DNA of 64,000 nt from Notospermus geniculatus. Lineage: Eukaryota > Nemertea > Pilidiophora > Heteronemertea > Lineidae. The notes under the pieces were generated by a model. It saw nothing but the letters and a program-made list of their open reading frames with translations. It searched no databases and was not told the origin of the DNA. A program made the position numbers and the translations under genes. Each line of letters starts with the position of its first letter. Positions within the stretch are counted from its first letter, which is position 1. Shown here in pieces: positions 54,165-64,000 of this stretch. The stretch is taken from positions 287,739 to 351,738 of the forward strand of contig NMRB01000507.1 of the NCBI GenBank assembly GCA_002633025.1, given 5' to 3'.

Positions 54165-54984
54165 CAAGTCGCCCATGGGCGATGCGCTCAGCTGACAATA
54201 TTGATTTCTAGGTGTAATTTAGTTAAATTGTAGGCACATGCTCTAGCCTGAAAACTGTCCCCTAACTTTAAATTCAAAGTCATGAATTTCATGATTTAAG
54301 GCACATAAGTAAACTAGCAGTGTTTCCAATGGTACTGCAAGCCCTGCATACAGTAGAAGATGCTGATATGAATATCAACATAGCTCCAGGCAACAGGGTA
54401 AAGCTACTGGGTTGCCTGGATGCCACCACTGGTTAGTGAGACCACAACACTAATTCATGGTGGCAAGGTTAATCATTATCAATCAATGCTTTGCATGCTC
54501 ACATAGACTGTTCAAATATAACTATTTGAATGACCTAAATTGCCAATTAGGCATTGAGACTGTTGCCACACATAAAAGAATGAGTTGAAGTATGTTACCT
54601 TACCTGATGAAAGATTAGTTAGGCTATAACAGCATGTTGAACTTCTCAAGTGATCAAAAGCACAGTGGCCATTTTTATCAGCTACATGTATGGTTCAACA
54701 TTGTATCAGTGTTACCACTGGCTATGTGGGACAGGACACCAGGTACTGAGTTACTCATGCATAATTTGGAACTTCAAAGTGCGGGAAATTCAAATACCCC
54801 TGTTTTTTTATTTCATTGAATACCGCCCCCTGGTGAACAGATCTGACATTAATGTCCCTTTGAACTGATGTAGAAAATATAATCCTATCTGTCCTGTCAC
54901 TTTTGTATACAGATATATCATTGGGCCTGAGATATCGCCATATTTCGTTTTAAGGGAAACGCCCCCTGGAGAGCTTACTATGTG

Positions 54985-55155
54985 TCACATCGCGCTAATT
55001 TTTTGTTTCCGAGGAGAGTTCACCCAGGGCTACCTTCAGATGAAATTTGAAGTCTCTAGCTATTATGGCTACAAAACGTCGGGCATAGTTTGACGGACGG
55101 GGTGACGGACTGACACGTGACGCCACTGAATACTTATTCTACTAGCTCTGCTGAC
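54985..55155 (+). mobile_element. Family A repeat, right part
   Basis: TTTCCGAGGAGAGTTCACC, CAAAACGTCGGGCATAGTT and AGCTCTGCTGACC match 13640-13800. Together with the left-end fragment at 54164-54200 this may be one disrupted copy. There is an N at 55157. Confidence 0.68.
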
Positions 55156-55489
55156 CNTTTTTTCCGAGTTCAGGAATGGGACAGGTAAGTGGGAATTTAG
55201 AGTATTTTCCATTCGCAAAAATGAATATGGCGGGTTTACAAGGAACAGATCTCAGCACCTGGTAAGTTTTAGCCTGGTCACTATGCGGGTCACGGCAAGA
55301 CTCGGGCGCGGATCCACAGGGGACGCTCCGGACGCGCAAGAAAAGAGCCTCCATTTTTTTGTCTAAAAATCGGTAAAATCCATCGTGAAATTCTGAATTT
55401 CTGTGTTCCTAGCCCAGGAAGCCACATATTTTCCCCAAACCCTGCATCCGAAAAAAAAACTGCCCGCTTCCGGTCATTGACCTAGGCCG

Positions 55490-55760
55490 CATCGTTTTCC
55501 CGCCCCGCTGCGGCCAGCCGCGCGGTTCCCGCCACTACAAATGAAAGGAACTCAAAGCAGGTCGCCTGAAGCTGCTTTTCCTCGAGGCATTTGTGGGCGC
55601 TGAAAATGACTCGAGGCGGGCGCGGGTGAGGCTACTGCTATAAAATACTGCTCCACCACGCTTGTGTCACAGCGGCAAACCGTGCGCATTTTCTCAAGAT
55701 TTTTCGGGTGGCGGTGTACCTGTTGTGTTTGGTAACATTCAAATCCAATTTCATGTAGAC
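55490..55760 (+). promoter_or_regulatory. CpG-rich promoter-like segment
   Basis: High local CpG and GC (CCCGCCCCGCTGCGGCCAGC) followed by CTATAAAATA at 55638, then a GCGG-rich leader. It stands out from the AT-rich surroundings. No plus-strand gene follows within reach, so its target is unknown. It may be a stranded viral or retroelement promoter. Confidence 0.35.
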
Positions 55761-55779
55761 TACCACATACGATTCTAGT

Positions 55780-56940
55780 TTAAGGGAGGCCTATCTGTAA
55801 AAGAAACTTCCAGAGGTTAGGTGTTGTCATACCTATTGTTGTTTTCCCTTCCCTTTTCCCTCTCCACAGCAGTCTGGACAGAACGAACCATTCCGACTCT
55901 TGCTCAAAAACTGTAGCTTCTGTACCATTCAGGCCAACACAACTGTAGTGGAACCATCTACCGCCACATGGACCATCACAACCGATTGATTCGTCCTTCA
56001 ACGACGCCGGATTCTCGACACATGGTTTCCGACCGATTCCACATGGGAAATCACAAGTGCTTGAAGTACCGGTATCCGTTTTTGCCTTCTTTGCCTTCTT
56101 TGCTGGTTTCCCTGACGATCCCAGTTTCTGCCTTAATGCCTGTGTTTTCTGCCGCGGAATTGTTTCTTTGAAGATTGTTATTGTTTCAGAGTAGAATATT
56201 TTCAAGAAATGGGTGGTAATGTTCTGGAATGTGTCTAGGAGGTTGGAAACGAAGTTGTCCTCAGAAGTACTGTCTGGACAGGTGAAGATGTCGATCCATT
56301 TCTGGAGTAGGGATTCGTCTTCATTTACGTATGATCTTGCCATTTGGAACAATTTGTAGCCGTATATGTGAATATGGTTTCCATTCACAAATCGTTCAGT
56401 ATGTATTTGCAAATAAATCGACGAAGAATAAGAATGTATTGTCATTGATGTTCGTCAAGCCCCTCTTGGTATATTGGAGTGATTCTCTTTCACGGAGCGT
56501 ATCTGGAAAGCTTGTGGTGGCCAAAATCATTTCTTCAGTACACACCAATTGCTGTAGCAGTCGCTTCTGGTCAAAATAGGCGCGCGATACATGTTGGCTA
56601 CTCCTATATATCATCTTCGCCACACATGCCCCGGCAAGGTGTCGGATCTTTGCCCTGGTAGTTGATGAGAAGTCATCCGCTTTCCGTACAGGCGCTGTAG
56701 GAAGGGCTTTCACTTGGTTTTCAACCAGAGGCGTCACTTTCTTTTCAACCAAGTGAAACATCGAATGCTGGACAATCCGCACACAGCATTTGAAGCATGT
56801 GTTGGTGATGGTGGGTGCTGGAAAAGGTTGTTGCACTTCTGTGTGAAGACATCTGACAAAATGATTGAGTGCAGTCCATTTTTTGCATCTAATGCCGATG
56901 CCAATCCTGACTGGTAGTGCAGGTTTTTTTCTCAAGGATA
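55780..56940 (-). pseudogene. PHD-finger protein relic
   Basis: From about 56935 leftward: CFKCCVRIVQ, IRHLAGACVAKMIYRS, then (new frame) NGNHIHIYGYKLFQMARSY, a KKAKKAKT linker, and a PHD-like finger CDFPCGIGRKP...CDGPCGGRWFHYSCVGL. The finger's last ligands (CPDC) are in a frame shifted by 1 nt near 55873. At least two shifts make it non-coding. It follows the PIF1-like helicase relic on the same strand and may be its C-terminal part. Confidence 0.6.
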
Positions 56941-57281
56941 GCCGAGCATTTTGACAATGTCCAGTTTAGAAAGTCTGTTATCCTGGGATTATTCGCCATG
57001 CTGTTATAACAGTCTCGCATTTCGCGCTGCTGCGGTTCTTCGCCGAGTGGAGCTTTTGGACACAAATTAACCAGTAATTGTTCCACGTTGAAGTCAACTT
57101 GTTGTGTTGGTATGAAATCAGTGCCATCGTCATCGGGCGTTTGGTGTGTAAAGGACTGAGTCCCATCTGGCATGTTTGGTCGGTCATTATTATTGTCGTC
57201 AGTATCATTTCCTGAAAATTTATTTATACGTAATGTCAAAAATATATTTTTGGTAACGTGCATTAATAAGTACATGTACAT
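56889..57281 (-). other. Acidic linker ORF between helicase and PHD relics
   Basis: Open for 130 codons. Asn/Asp-rich (GNDTDDNNNDRP) then FNVEQLLVNLCPKAP and ITDFLNWTLSK. Family unknown. Position suggests a connecting exon of a helicase-PHD gene. Confidence 0.4.
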
Positions 57282-57310
57282 TTAATTATTTTTAATCTGA
57301 ATTCATACGC

Positions 57311-58498
57311 TTAGTATTTACCTTGTTGTGAAATGCGAACGTCACAACTGCAATTCTTGGTCCCACATGGTTCTTCAGGCGTTATCTTGGGGATGGACGA
57401 ATAGAATGAGTAAACCTCGTCTGGATGCCTCATCCTGGCGACTTCCTCGCTGAAGTTTACCACTGGAAGTGTTGAGGTCTGTGTTGCCCGCCCAACCGCG
57501 ACGCCAAGCTGCCCGGGCTGGAAGAATCCTGCACAGTCAACTATCAGGCTTTCGATTGTCTTGCCCTGTGCTCTGTGTACAGTCACTGCATGTGCGACTT
57601 TTAAAGGAAATTGTGACCGTTTGGCTTTTACACCACAATGCTCATCGGTAATGACGATTTCCTGACGTTGTATCCTGTGCACGCGACCTCCAAAGCTAAC
57701 TGACGGCCCTTCACGATCTATTTCAACAATCGTCCCCATTGAACCGTTGGGAAGTTCTTTGGCTACAGTCTTTATCAAAATAACCTGCAGCCAACTTTTA
57801 AAACGAGATCTTGGGCAGCAGGGTATCTCCTAAGAAATTTTCCTTCACCAGTGTCAGTCGATTTGAATCTGACAGGTAGCTGTACAAGTTGCTTCAAATA
57901 TTAGTCATTGTACATGTCCACATCTGAGTTGGTGCTGGCAATCACAACTGTATTATCATTTCTCGGAATTGGTCTTGCTAAGCTATGAATAAATTGGATT
58001 GTTTCTTGTGATGGTGGGTGACCCCTCGCATAACTCACGGCCGTTATCATCAGATTTTCGCTTTGTCTAACTACTTCTGTTAGATTAAAGACGTGTGGCA
58101 TTCCTTTCTTGAAAATTGGTGAGGTGAATAGGAATTCACCCATATCCCCCGTTCTCGGACACGGCACAGGTGGTAGCTGCTTGAAATCACCTGATAAGAT
58201 AACTTGGATGCCTCCAAAGAATTGATTGCTGTCTTTAATCCTACGACAAACATACTCGGCCTGTTCAAATTCCTTCTTGCTTATCATTGAAACTTCGTCT
58301 ATCAGACAACCAGTCCCCTTTATCCTGTCTTCAGTCCCGATCCCGATCTTTGAAACCAACTCTTCATTTTCGTATCTTCCGTCCTTTAAACCCGCCCAAC
58401 TGTGCAAAGTCGCCCCAGTTTCTCCCAACTGCCGACTGGCGATACCAGTTGCAGAAGTTTCTGCACGTATTGATGGGTGCCGTGTTGATCAGCAATGA
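57311..58498 (-). pseudogene. PIF1-like helicase fragment
   Basis: Reading leftward from 58498: TGIASRQLGETGATLHSWAG, CLIDEVSMISKKEFEQAE (Walker B), VILSGDFKQLPPV, then an in-frame TAA near 57899, then LVLKVGC and a 1-nt shift near 57783. It ends with AHAVTVHRAQGKTIESL (motif V/VI region) and GVAVGRAT. These are PIF1/RecD-type SF1 helicase motifs. Walker A is missing because the 5' end is cut at about 58500. It could derive from a Helitron or another helicase-bearing element; no Rep nuclease is seen. Confidence 0.82.
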
Positions 58499-59040
58499 TA
58501 TAAAAATGAAGAAATTCGAAAACACCTTTTTCATGATCAACTTAGTATTATTGAGACTAGCTTTCGACCCCTACTAGGTCTTCATCAGGTCTGATGGGAA
58601 ACATTGGTTACATGGTATATAAGGCAGAAAACAATGACTGAAATGCAATATAAACAGGTTCTGCTACACAAAGGGCAGAGAAAACATCCAGGGATAATGC
58701 TAAGTCAAACATAGTAGAGTAACGGTGTGAAAGTAGAAGAATGCTGGCTTGTTGGGGTACAAGAAGAGGATTAAGAAAAATTGTAATGTACACAAATGAA
58801 GTGGGTAAAGTAAGTACATATGGAGCAAGGTAGAGTTGTAGGGATTATAATGTCCGAGTGGTCAGGCCAACTAAGCACAATTGAGAAAGTTAGGCCTACA
58901 ACTGGAAGTTTCTGCCACAGTCTTAATCTTCTTCAGTTCATTGGCTATTTGTCTGAAATCGTCAAAGATGGAGCCTGTAGTTGCTGAAAAGGCCTGGAAA
59001 ACTTCACTGGTTGTGAAGTGACAATTTTTATTGAAACAAT
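58499..59040. other. Non-coding junction region
   Basis: Begins with GGTCGAAAGCT/AGCTTTCGACC-type sequence that truncates the helicase and continues without gene features to the P-element-like relic. Confidence 0.4.
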
Positions 59041-61807
59041 TTCAGGCTCATGTACCATACGCGGGAAAGTAAGGGGAGAACACTAATCAAGAAAGACCTG
59101 TATGAGATGTACCAACGGCACTGCGTCAAAGATAAAGTACGCCAAGCAAGTCGTCATACTTTCGGTTTGGCTGCGAAGTATTTCAACCCCTCCGCTCACT
59201 TCGATCATCATGGAAAAATACATGGACTTATATTCATACCAGACAAGGATTGTAATGTGAAAGGAAATTTCACTATTCCACCCGAATGTCGGCTATCGGA
59301 CACGCATGGTATCACATCTATAATAATACCCACTAACCAGATGAGAGATGGATGCCCTGTTTCGCTGAGATTGACACTGAAGAATGACAACATCAAATTG
59401 TTCATTTTCGAAGATGAGATTGAACTTCCTTACATCGGCATCTGTAAACGATTAGTGCCCAATGAAACAAACATGGCTGGCTTGATAAAAGGACTCCAAA
59501 AACTCAAACTATGTCAGGGAAGAGAATTTCAATGGAAAGCGGAGTTTTCACGACTAAACGTCTCTGCACATTCATGGAGAAGTATGGATCAGCAGAGAGG
59601 AGTCAAAGGAGCCCACGGACCAGGTTGTTTAAACATTGTCAATATCTGCGCAGTTACTGCGGTATGTCGCTCATGCCAGGCCTACTGAGAACCAGGTGAA
59701 AGAAGAATTCGACGAGTACATTAATGTAGATGTGGCGACGCACGATGATTTGATCATTTAAGATAATACAAAAATTGGCACCGAATTTGCCAAACGAACT
59801 TCAAAACGCTTCTAGAGGCCCAACTCAAAAAAGCGAAAGATGGCATGGACGCCAGAGGGATAAGATGGGACCCTATATTATCACTCTGAGTTTAGCACTG
59901 TGGTCGGCCTCTCCAGCCAATTACGAACACCTTGAAATAGTGAAATATTAATACTACCATCTGGACGTTTACTTCAATATTACAAAAACGTCGTGGACCA
60001 GAGGCCAGGGTTTTGTCCGGCAAATTTAAAGTGGATGGCTGAAGAAGCAAAAGCAAAGAAAGTACCAGCTGCTGGTTTAAGAGGAGGTTTAGTTATTGAC
60101 GAAATGACATTCCAAGCTGATTTGCTATTGAAGAGAAACAAAGATGAAATCACTTTATGTGGAGCGATAGCCGTCGGAGATTTCTGTCAGAACATCGACA
60201 CATTGATAAAGAAGAAGAAGGAATGCAGAATGGGCTCCCACGCACTACAATTTCATTTCCACGGTTTTACGGGATTCCGATGGCCAGTTGCGTTCTTCAT
60301 AACGGACACTGCCACTGCCTATCAAATCCATCTGCTGTTTTGGGAGGAAGTAGACATACTTGGACAGCACAATTTCATTATCGATTACTCATCACTATAG
60401 ACATGGCCCATTGATTGCGGGGCTATGTTTGCCAAGTTGGTTTTTGCATCCCATTTTGAAATCCTCGTTGTGAGAAAGCCAGAAAGTTGAACGTAACAAT
60501 TGACCCCTCATCTTGTAGCTAATTACCAATAGACTTAACCTGTGTAAACAGCATGGCGTGTATCTCGTCAACACAGGTGTGCAGACCGATAGAAGTTGAA
60601 ATTTTAGTTCCAAAGTTTCCATAATGCACGTTTTTGCCGTGGAAAATCATTGGAAACTGTTGCGTCGTGACGCCAATGACGTAACGTCACGCCCGCCGCA
60701 CACACGAATTTTGACCATTTTTCTGATGATTGCCTCAATAAAATCACTCTTTTCTAAATCTTCGATCATTTGGGTTCCAAAATTTTTGGATTGCCAACAT
60801 CCAGAAGTAATCCTCTTTCCAATGGCCAAAAAGAAAAAAATTATTGGCACGCTAAATCTGATTTCTGCTGAGATTTTTAGGAGATGGTCGAAAACTGGAC
60901 CGGGTGTCCCGTTATTTCTGGGCTATGTCTATAGATGGAGCATCAACCAACAGATCGTTCATCAACATGCAGTTCGCTGGAAACCCTCGTGATTCAAACT
61001 TCACCACCGTAGACATTTACAACCCATCACATAACATCATATTTATTCAGGACATTAAACATACTTTGAAGAAAATAAGAAATGGTTTGTATGCGCGCAG
61101 TCTCTCATTGGATGGGCACAGAGTACATTGGAAACACTGGCGGGACGCATTCGAATTCTACAAAAAAGAGGGAATGAGAATCCATAAGAAACTAACGCCC
61201 TCACACATTGAACTGTCTACGAATGATAAAATGCGAAACAAATATGCAATGGACGTTTTGGATGAGAGAATGTTTTATCTGATGAATGAGTACAGCAAAG
61301 CAACTGATGACGACTTGAGCGCGACACTATCCATTCTTGAAATAAACCAGCACCTTGGTCTCTATCTTCATGGACACCAACCGAGCAATAACATCTACTG
61401 ACGACCCCAGACTGGCTCAGCTGAGAGACGTTTTGAACTTCTTTAATGCCTGGGAGAAGGAACCGACTCCTAAAGAGGCCAAACTTACAGACCAGACAAG
61501 GGAAGACCTCAACTCGTCCATCTCAGGATTCATCGCCTTATGCAATCACCTCGTTGGATGCGGTGTATCTGCTATCCCTGGCTTCATCAACTCGGACATA
61601 ATTGAAAACTTTTTCTGCCAGCAACGGGGAAAATGTCATGGGAATGCCACCAACCCGACAGCCATTCAGTACGGTCCCGCAGTCAATTCGATAATTCTTG
61701 GAGAATCAACCATTTCGAAGAAAGCGAACACAAGTACAGGCCAGAAAACGAAAGCAACTGCACTATCTCAACATATCCCTTGTCCGTTAAAGAAGATTCG
61801 AGTGTAA
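59041..61807 (+). pseudogene. P-element/THAP9-like transposase relic
   Basis: Pieces occur in order across shifted frames: TLIKKDLYEMYQRHC (59080), a beta-rich part with GMTSII-like and DGCPVSLRL, TKRLCTFMEKYGS (59553), LRGGLVIDEMTFQADLLLKR (60080), HALQFHFHGFTGFRWPVAFF (60240), FWAMSIDGASTNRSF (60910), NIIFIQDIKHTLKKIRN (61034), KLTPSHIELSTNDKM and ENFFCQQRGKCHGNATNP (61604). This is the P-element-type DDE order with GTP-binding middle. About 500 bp of foreign DNA sits between 60400 and 60895. Dead copy. Confidence 0.72.
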
Positions 61808-61984
61808 AATCCCACCGAAGTGAGTAATCTGCAACATGAGTTGTGATCAATAAGTGTCACTACGGCCCAGTCCAATGCATAGCGGGCCCATTCATTCCAT
61901 TCTGAATTATGCCGCATCGTGTTCTGTAGGCCTACCAATCGCCTAACCTCAAGGGATATACACTCCTTCATGTCCTTTCGCAAT

Positions 61985-62530
61985 GTCTCCTCACTCATGA
62001 AATGAAATTTATTTGCAACAAAAAGAACAGAGAAGTAATACATAGGAAAGGGCCGAGGCCAGGTGGCATTTTTGGCCCTGGGTACAACTAAAATACAAAG
62101 TAATGGCGGGAAATTTACATGGAAGAGGAAGGGGAAACAGGGAATTTTTTAACAAAGACAAAGTAGCCTACAATATACACAGAGTCATGGCAGCAACTCG
62201 ACTCCAGAGAGACCTCAAGCAAGTTAGAAGAGCCAGGACGGGTGTTCACTGTCAGAGGGAGTAAAGGCTATGGACGTTCAGGATAGAAATCGCTTAGGAA
62301 AGTGGCTGTTTCGGACATAATAAGTTTATTCACTTTGAGAGGGAGGTTGGGATGACCGTATAGTAGCAGATGTAAGCGGTCTGAACTATTCATTGAGTGA
62401 AGAAGGGTAGGGTCGAATGAAGCGATGGTGTCGATACCAAGTAAGATGCGTCTGGCATCAGCAAGAAGGGGGCACTGAAAGAAGACATGGGCAGTAGTCT
62501 CCTCACTCATACCTTGAGTGACAACACACT
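61985..62530 (-). pseudogene. LINE 3' end
   Basis: The minus strand has CVVTQGMSEETTAHVFFQCP, the C-terminal zinc-knuckle-like block of a non-LTR reverse transcriptase, then FYPERP stop near 62268, and a 3' UTR with AATAAA near 62008. It is distinct in sequence from the 27.8-kb LINE. Confidence 0.7.
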
Positions 62531-62829
62531 GCGAAAAGAGTGTATTTTAGCATAGTGCGCTTAGATCTATATTCGACGTGTGCTAAAGTTCGAATATAAG
62601 CACACTGCAGTATAAGGAAAGTGCACGGATCTGGACGGAAGAGGAAGATTAGCAGCAAAAAGTAGGCTAAAATACACTAAAATATCCCTATTCCAGGCTT
62701 TTTCAAAAAACTAGACCTACCTAAACTTGCAAACTAACACAAACCCCTGCTGAAATAGAACATCCAGTGAATCTGGTGCTACTGTTACATACTGCAGTTG
62801 CACTCCCTGTACTGTCAAGATCTTACTTA

Positions 62830-64000
62830 AAATTAACTTCTAATTTGGTTTCATAGTGTTTTCATCTTAAAGTTTTGCATTCAGAAATAACTTATGTCTT
62901 GTCAAAACTGGCTGAATTTTATCACAGTGATTCTTTGTATATATAAGAAAGAGTCTTATTATTTGTGATTGTTTATATGAGTCAAAAATTTTTAGTGTTC
63001 ACACCCTAAAAATGCTGCATTCTGATTGGGCAATGGTATTCTGACCGCCTCATGCTTAGCTCGGAGGTCCAATTTCATCAGGGCTTTGTGTGCGAGTGTA
63101 TGAAGAGGAGCGAGTCAAAAGCCCTGCTATGGGAGGATGCTGTAGTCTGGCCACTTGGTTTGTTCAGGCCCCGATCCCGAGGCAGAGGGGCTCCCCGGGC
63201 ACTCGCCTCCCCGTTTGGCCAACAAATCTGTAAAATTGACCGTGAAATTCTGAAATTTGGAGCAAATCACTGAAATTCACCCCAGATTTCAATGTTCCTA
63301 GCACGGGGCGCCCCCTCTTTTCCCAAATCCTAGATCTGTCCCTATTTGTTGGCAATATCAGGTACTACCAAAGTCATTCCGTCATCCCAATATTGACAAC
63401 TAGCTGGCTTTTAACATCACGACAAGATGGCAGCATTTCCAAATCTTCAGGTGAACACGGATGTGGGATGGCCTGAACAAACTGGTGTTTGCTTGTCAGC
63501 TTTCCAAGCAACCCGGAAGCGACCTTCAGTATGGCAACATCTAACTTCAACCCAATGGAATGCGGAAGTCAGGAAATGAGACATGAATTTGCGGTTTTCA
63601 ATTATGTCATCTGACCTACTGGGCACCACTAAAGTTTCTTTGGTTATTCAAAAGTTGCGTGTGATTAAAGATCCGTGGAAAATCCAACTAATACATCATT
63701 AGCTGAACAAGCCCTTTGAGTTCTTGATCCAGAAATGCCAATATGCATAACACCAGATGTCAAAACCCAAAGCCCTATTTTTAGCCATACCTGGCTGTTC
63801 TGTTTATAGCCCTCCTGCCATCCGTTGGATGGTGATTATGCGAAACGAAGTTCTATAAATAGGTATTCAGCAGTGCATAATGGGAAAAGCCCTGTGGCTC
63901 TCAAGCCCACGAAAAAATGGTTCGTAAAATCATTATTTTCTGCTCGATTTGAAAAATTTGAACACATATTTGATATAGCATCAAACTTAACATTCGCTGG
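62830..64000. other. Non-coding, no gene seen
   Basis: Short ORFs only. The stretch GGGGCGCCCCCTCTTTTCCC near 63305-63325 and earlier AAAATTGACCGTGAAATTCTG resemble 55330-55440, suggesting another dispersed repeat. Confidence 0.4.

Overview
The window reads as nuclear genomic DNA of a metazoan, most likely a marine invertebrate. There is no bacterial-style operon, rRNA or tRNA gene. Most of the 64 kb is made of satellites, miniature inverted-repeat elements, retrotransposon and transposase relics and nested insertions. The phylum cannot be fixed from the sequence. The two short dispersed families I call A (starts ACAAGAGGCCCATGGGCC, ends GGTCAGCTGAGCTAA) and B (ends GGCCAAGCGGGCTAA) should identify the lineage by search. 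The centre of interest is 10.67-21.49 kb, a decaying large DNA virus-like element of the Polinton/Maverick-adintovirus kind. On the plus strand, in compact viral order, it carries: a small two-pass membrane protein; a penton-like minor capsid candidate; a basic core/pX-like protein; a double-jelly-roll-type major capsid (annotated in many invertebrates as F54H12.2-like); an adenain-type cysteine protease; an A32/FtsK-like packaging ATPase; two small ORFs; a DUF4326 protein; and a spliced gene with tandem PC4-like ssDNA-binding modules behind a TATA box. Two more element genes run on the minus strand toward it (19.93-21.49 kb) and share a convergent polyadenylation zone. No DNA polymerase B or integrase gene is present, so the copy is partial or rearranged. 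It is broken by a nested family A + BEL/Pao insertion in the penton-like gene, a 0.6-kb insertion with an 8-bp target duplication in a core-like gene, and frameshifts plus short tandem duplications in the capsid gene. Right of it (22.2-25.3 kb) are two exons of a DDE-transposase-like gene whose splice sites join in frame. The 2.7-kb intron between them holds a MITE and a second virus-derived insert: a parvovirus NS1-like SF3 helicase next to GC-rich 187-bp tandem and inverted repeats, bracketed by a 16-bp direct repeat. Further right: a Gypsy gag relic and 44-bp minisatellite (26.8-27.5 kb); a LINE with an open 1182-aa endonuclease/reverse transcriptase ORF (27.5-31.6 kb); BEL/Pao and Copia fragments and a decayed tandem duplication (33-39 kb); a field of inverted-repeat elements, several with exact target-site duplications (36-54 kb); piggyBac fragments (46.5-49.9 kb); PHD and PIF1-helicase relics on the minus strand (55.8-58.5 kb); a P-element/THAP9-like transposase relic (59.0-61.8 kb); and a LINE 3' end (62.0-62.5 kb). 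Ordinary host genes could not be recognised.
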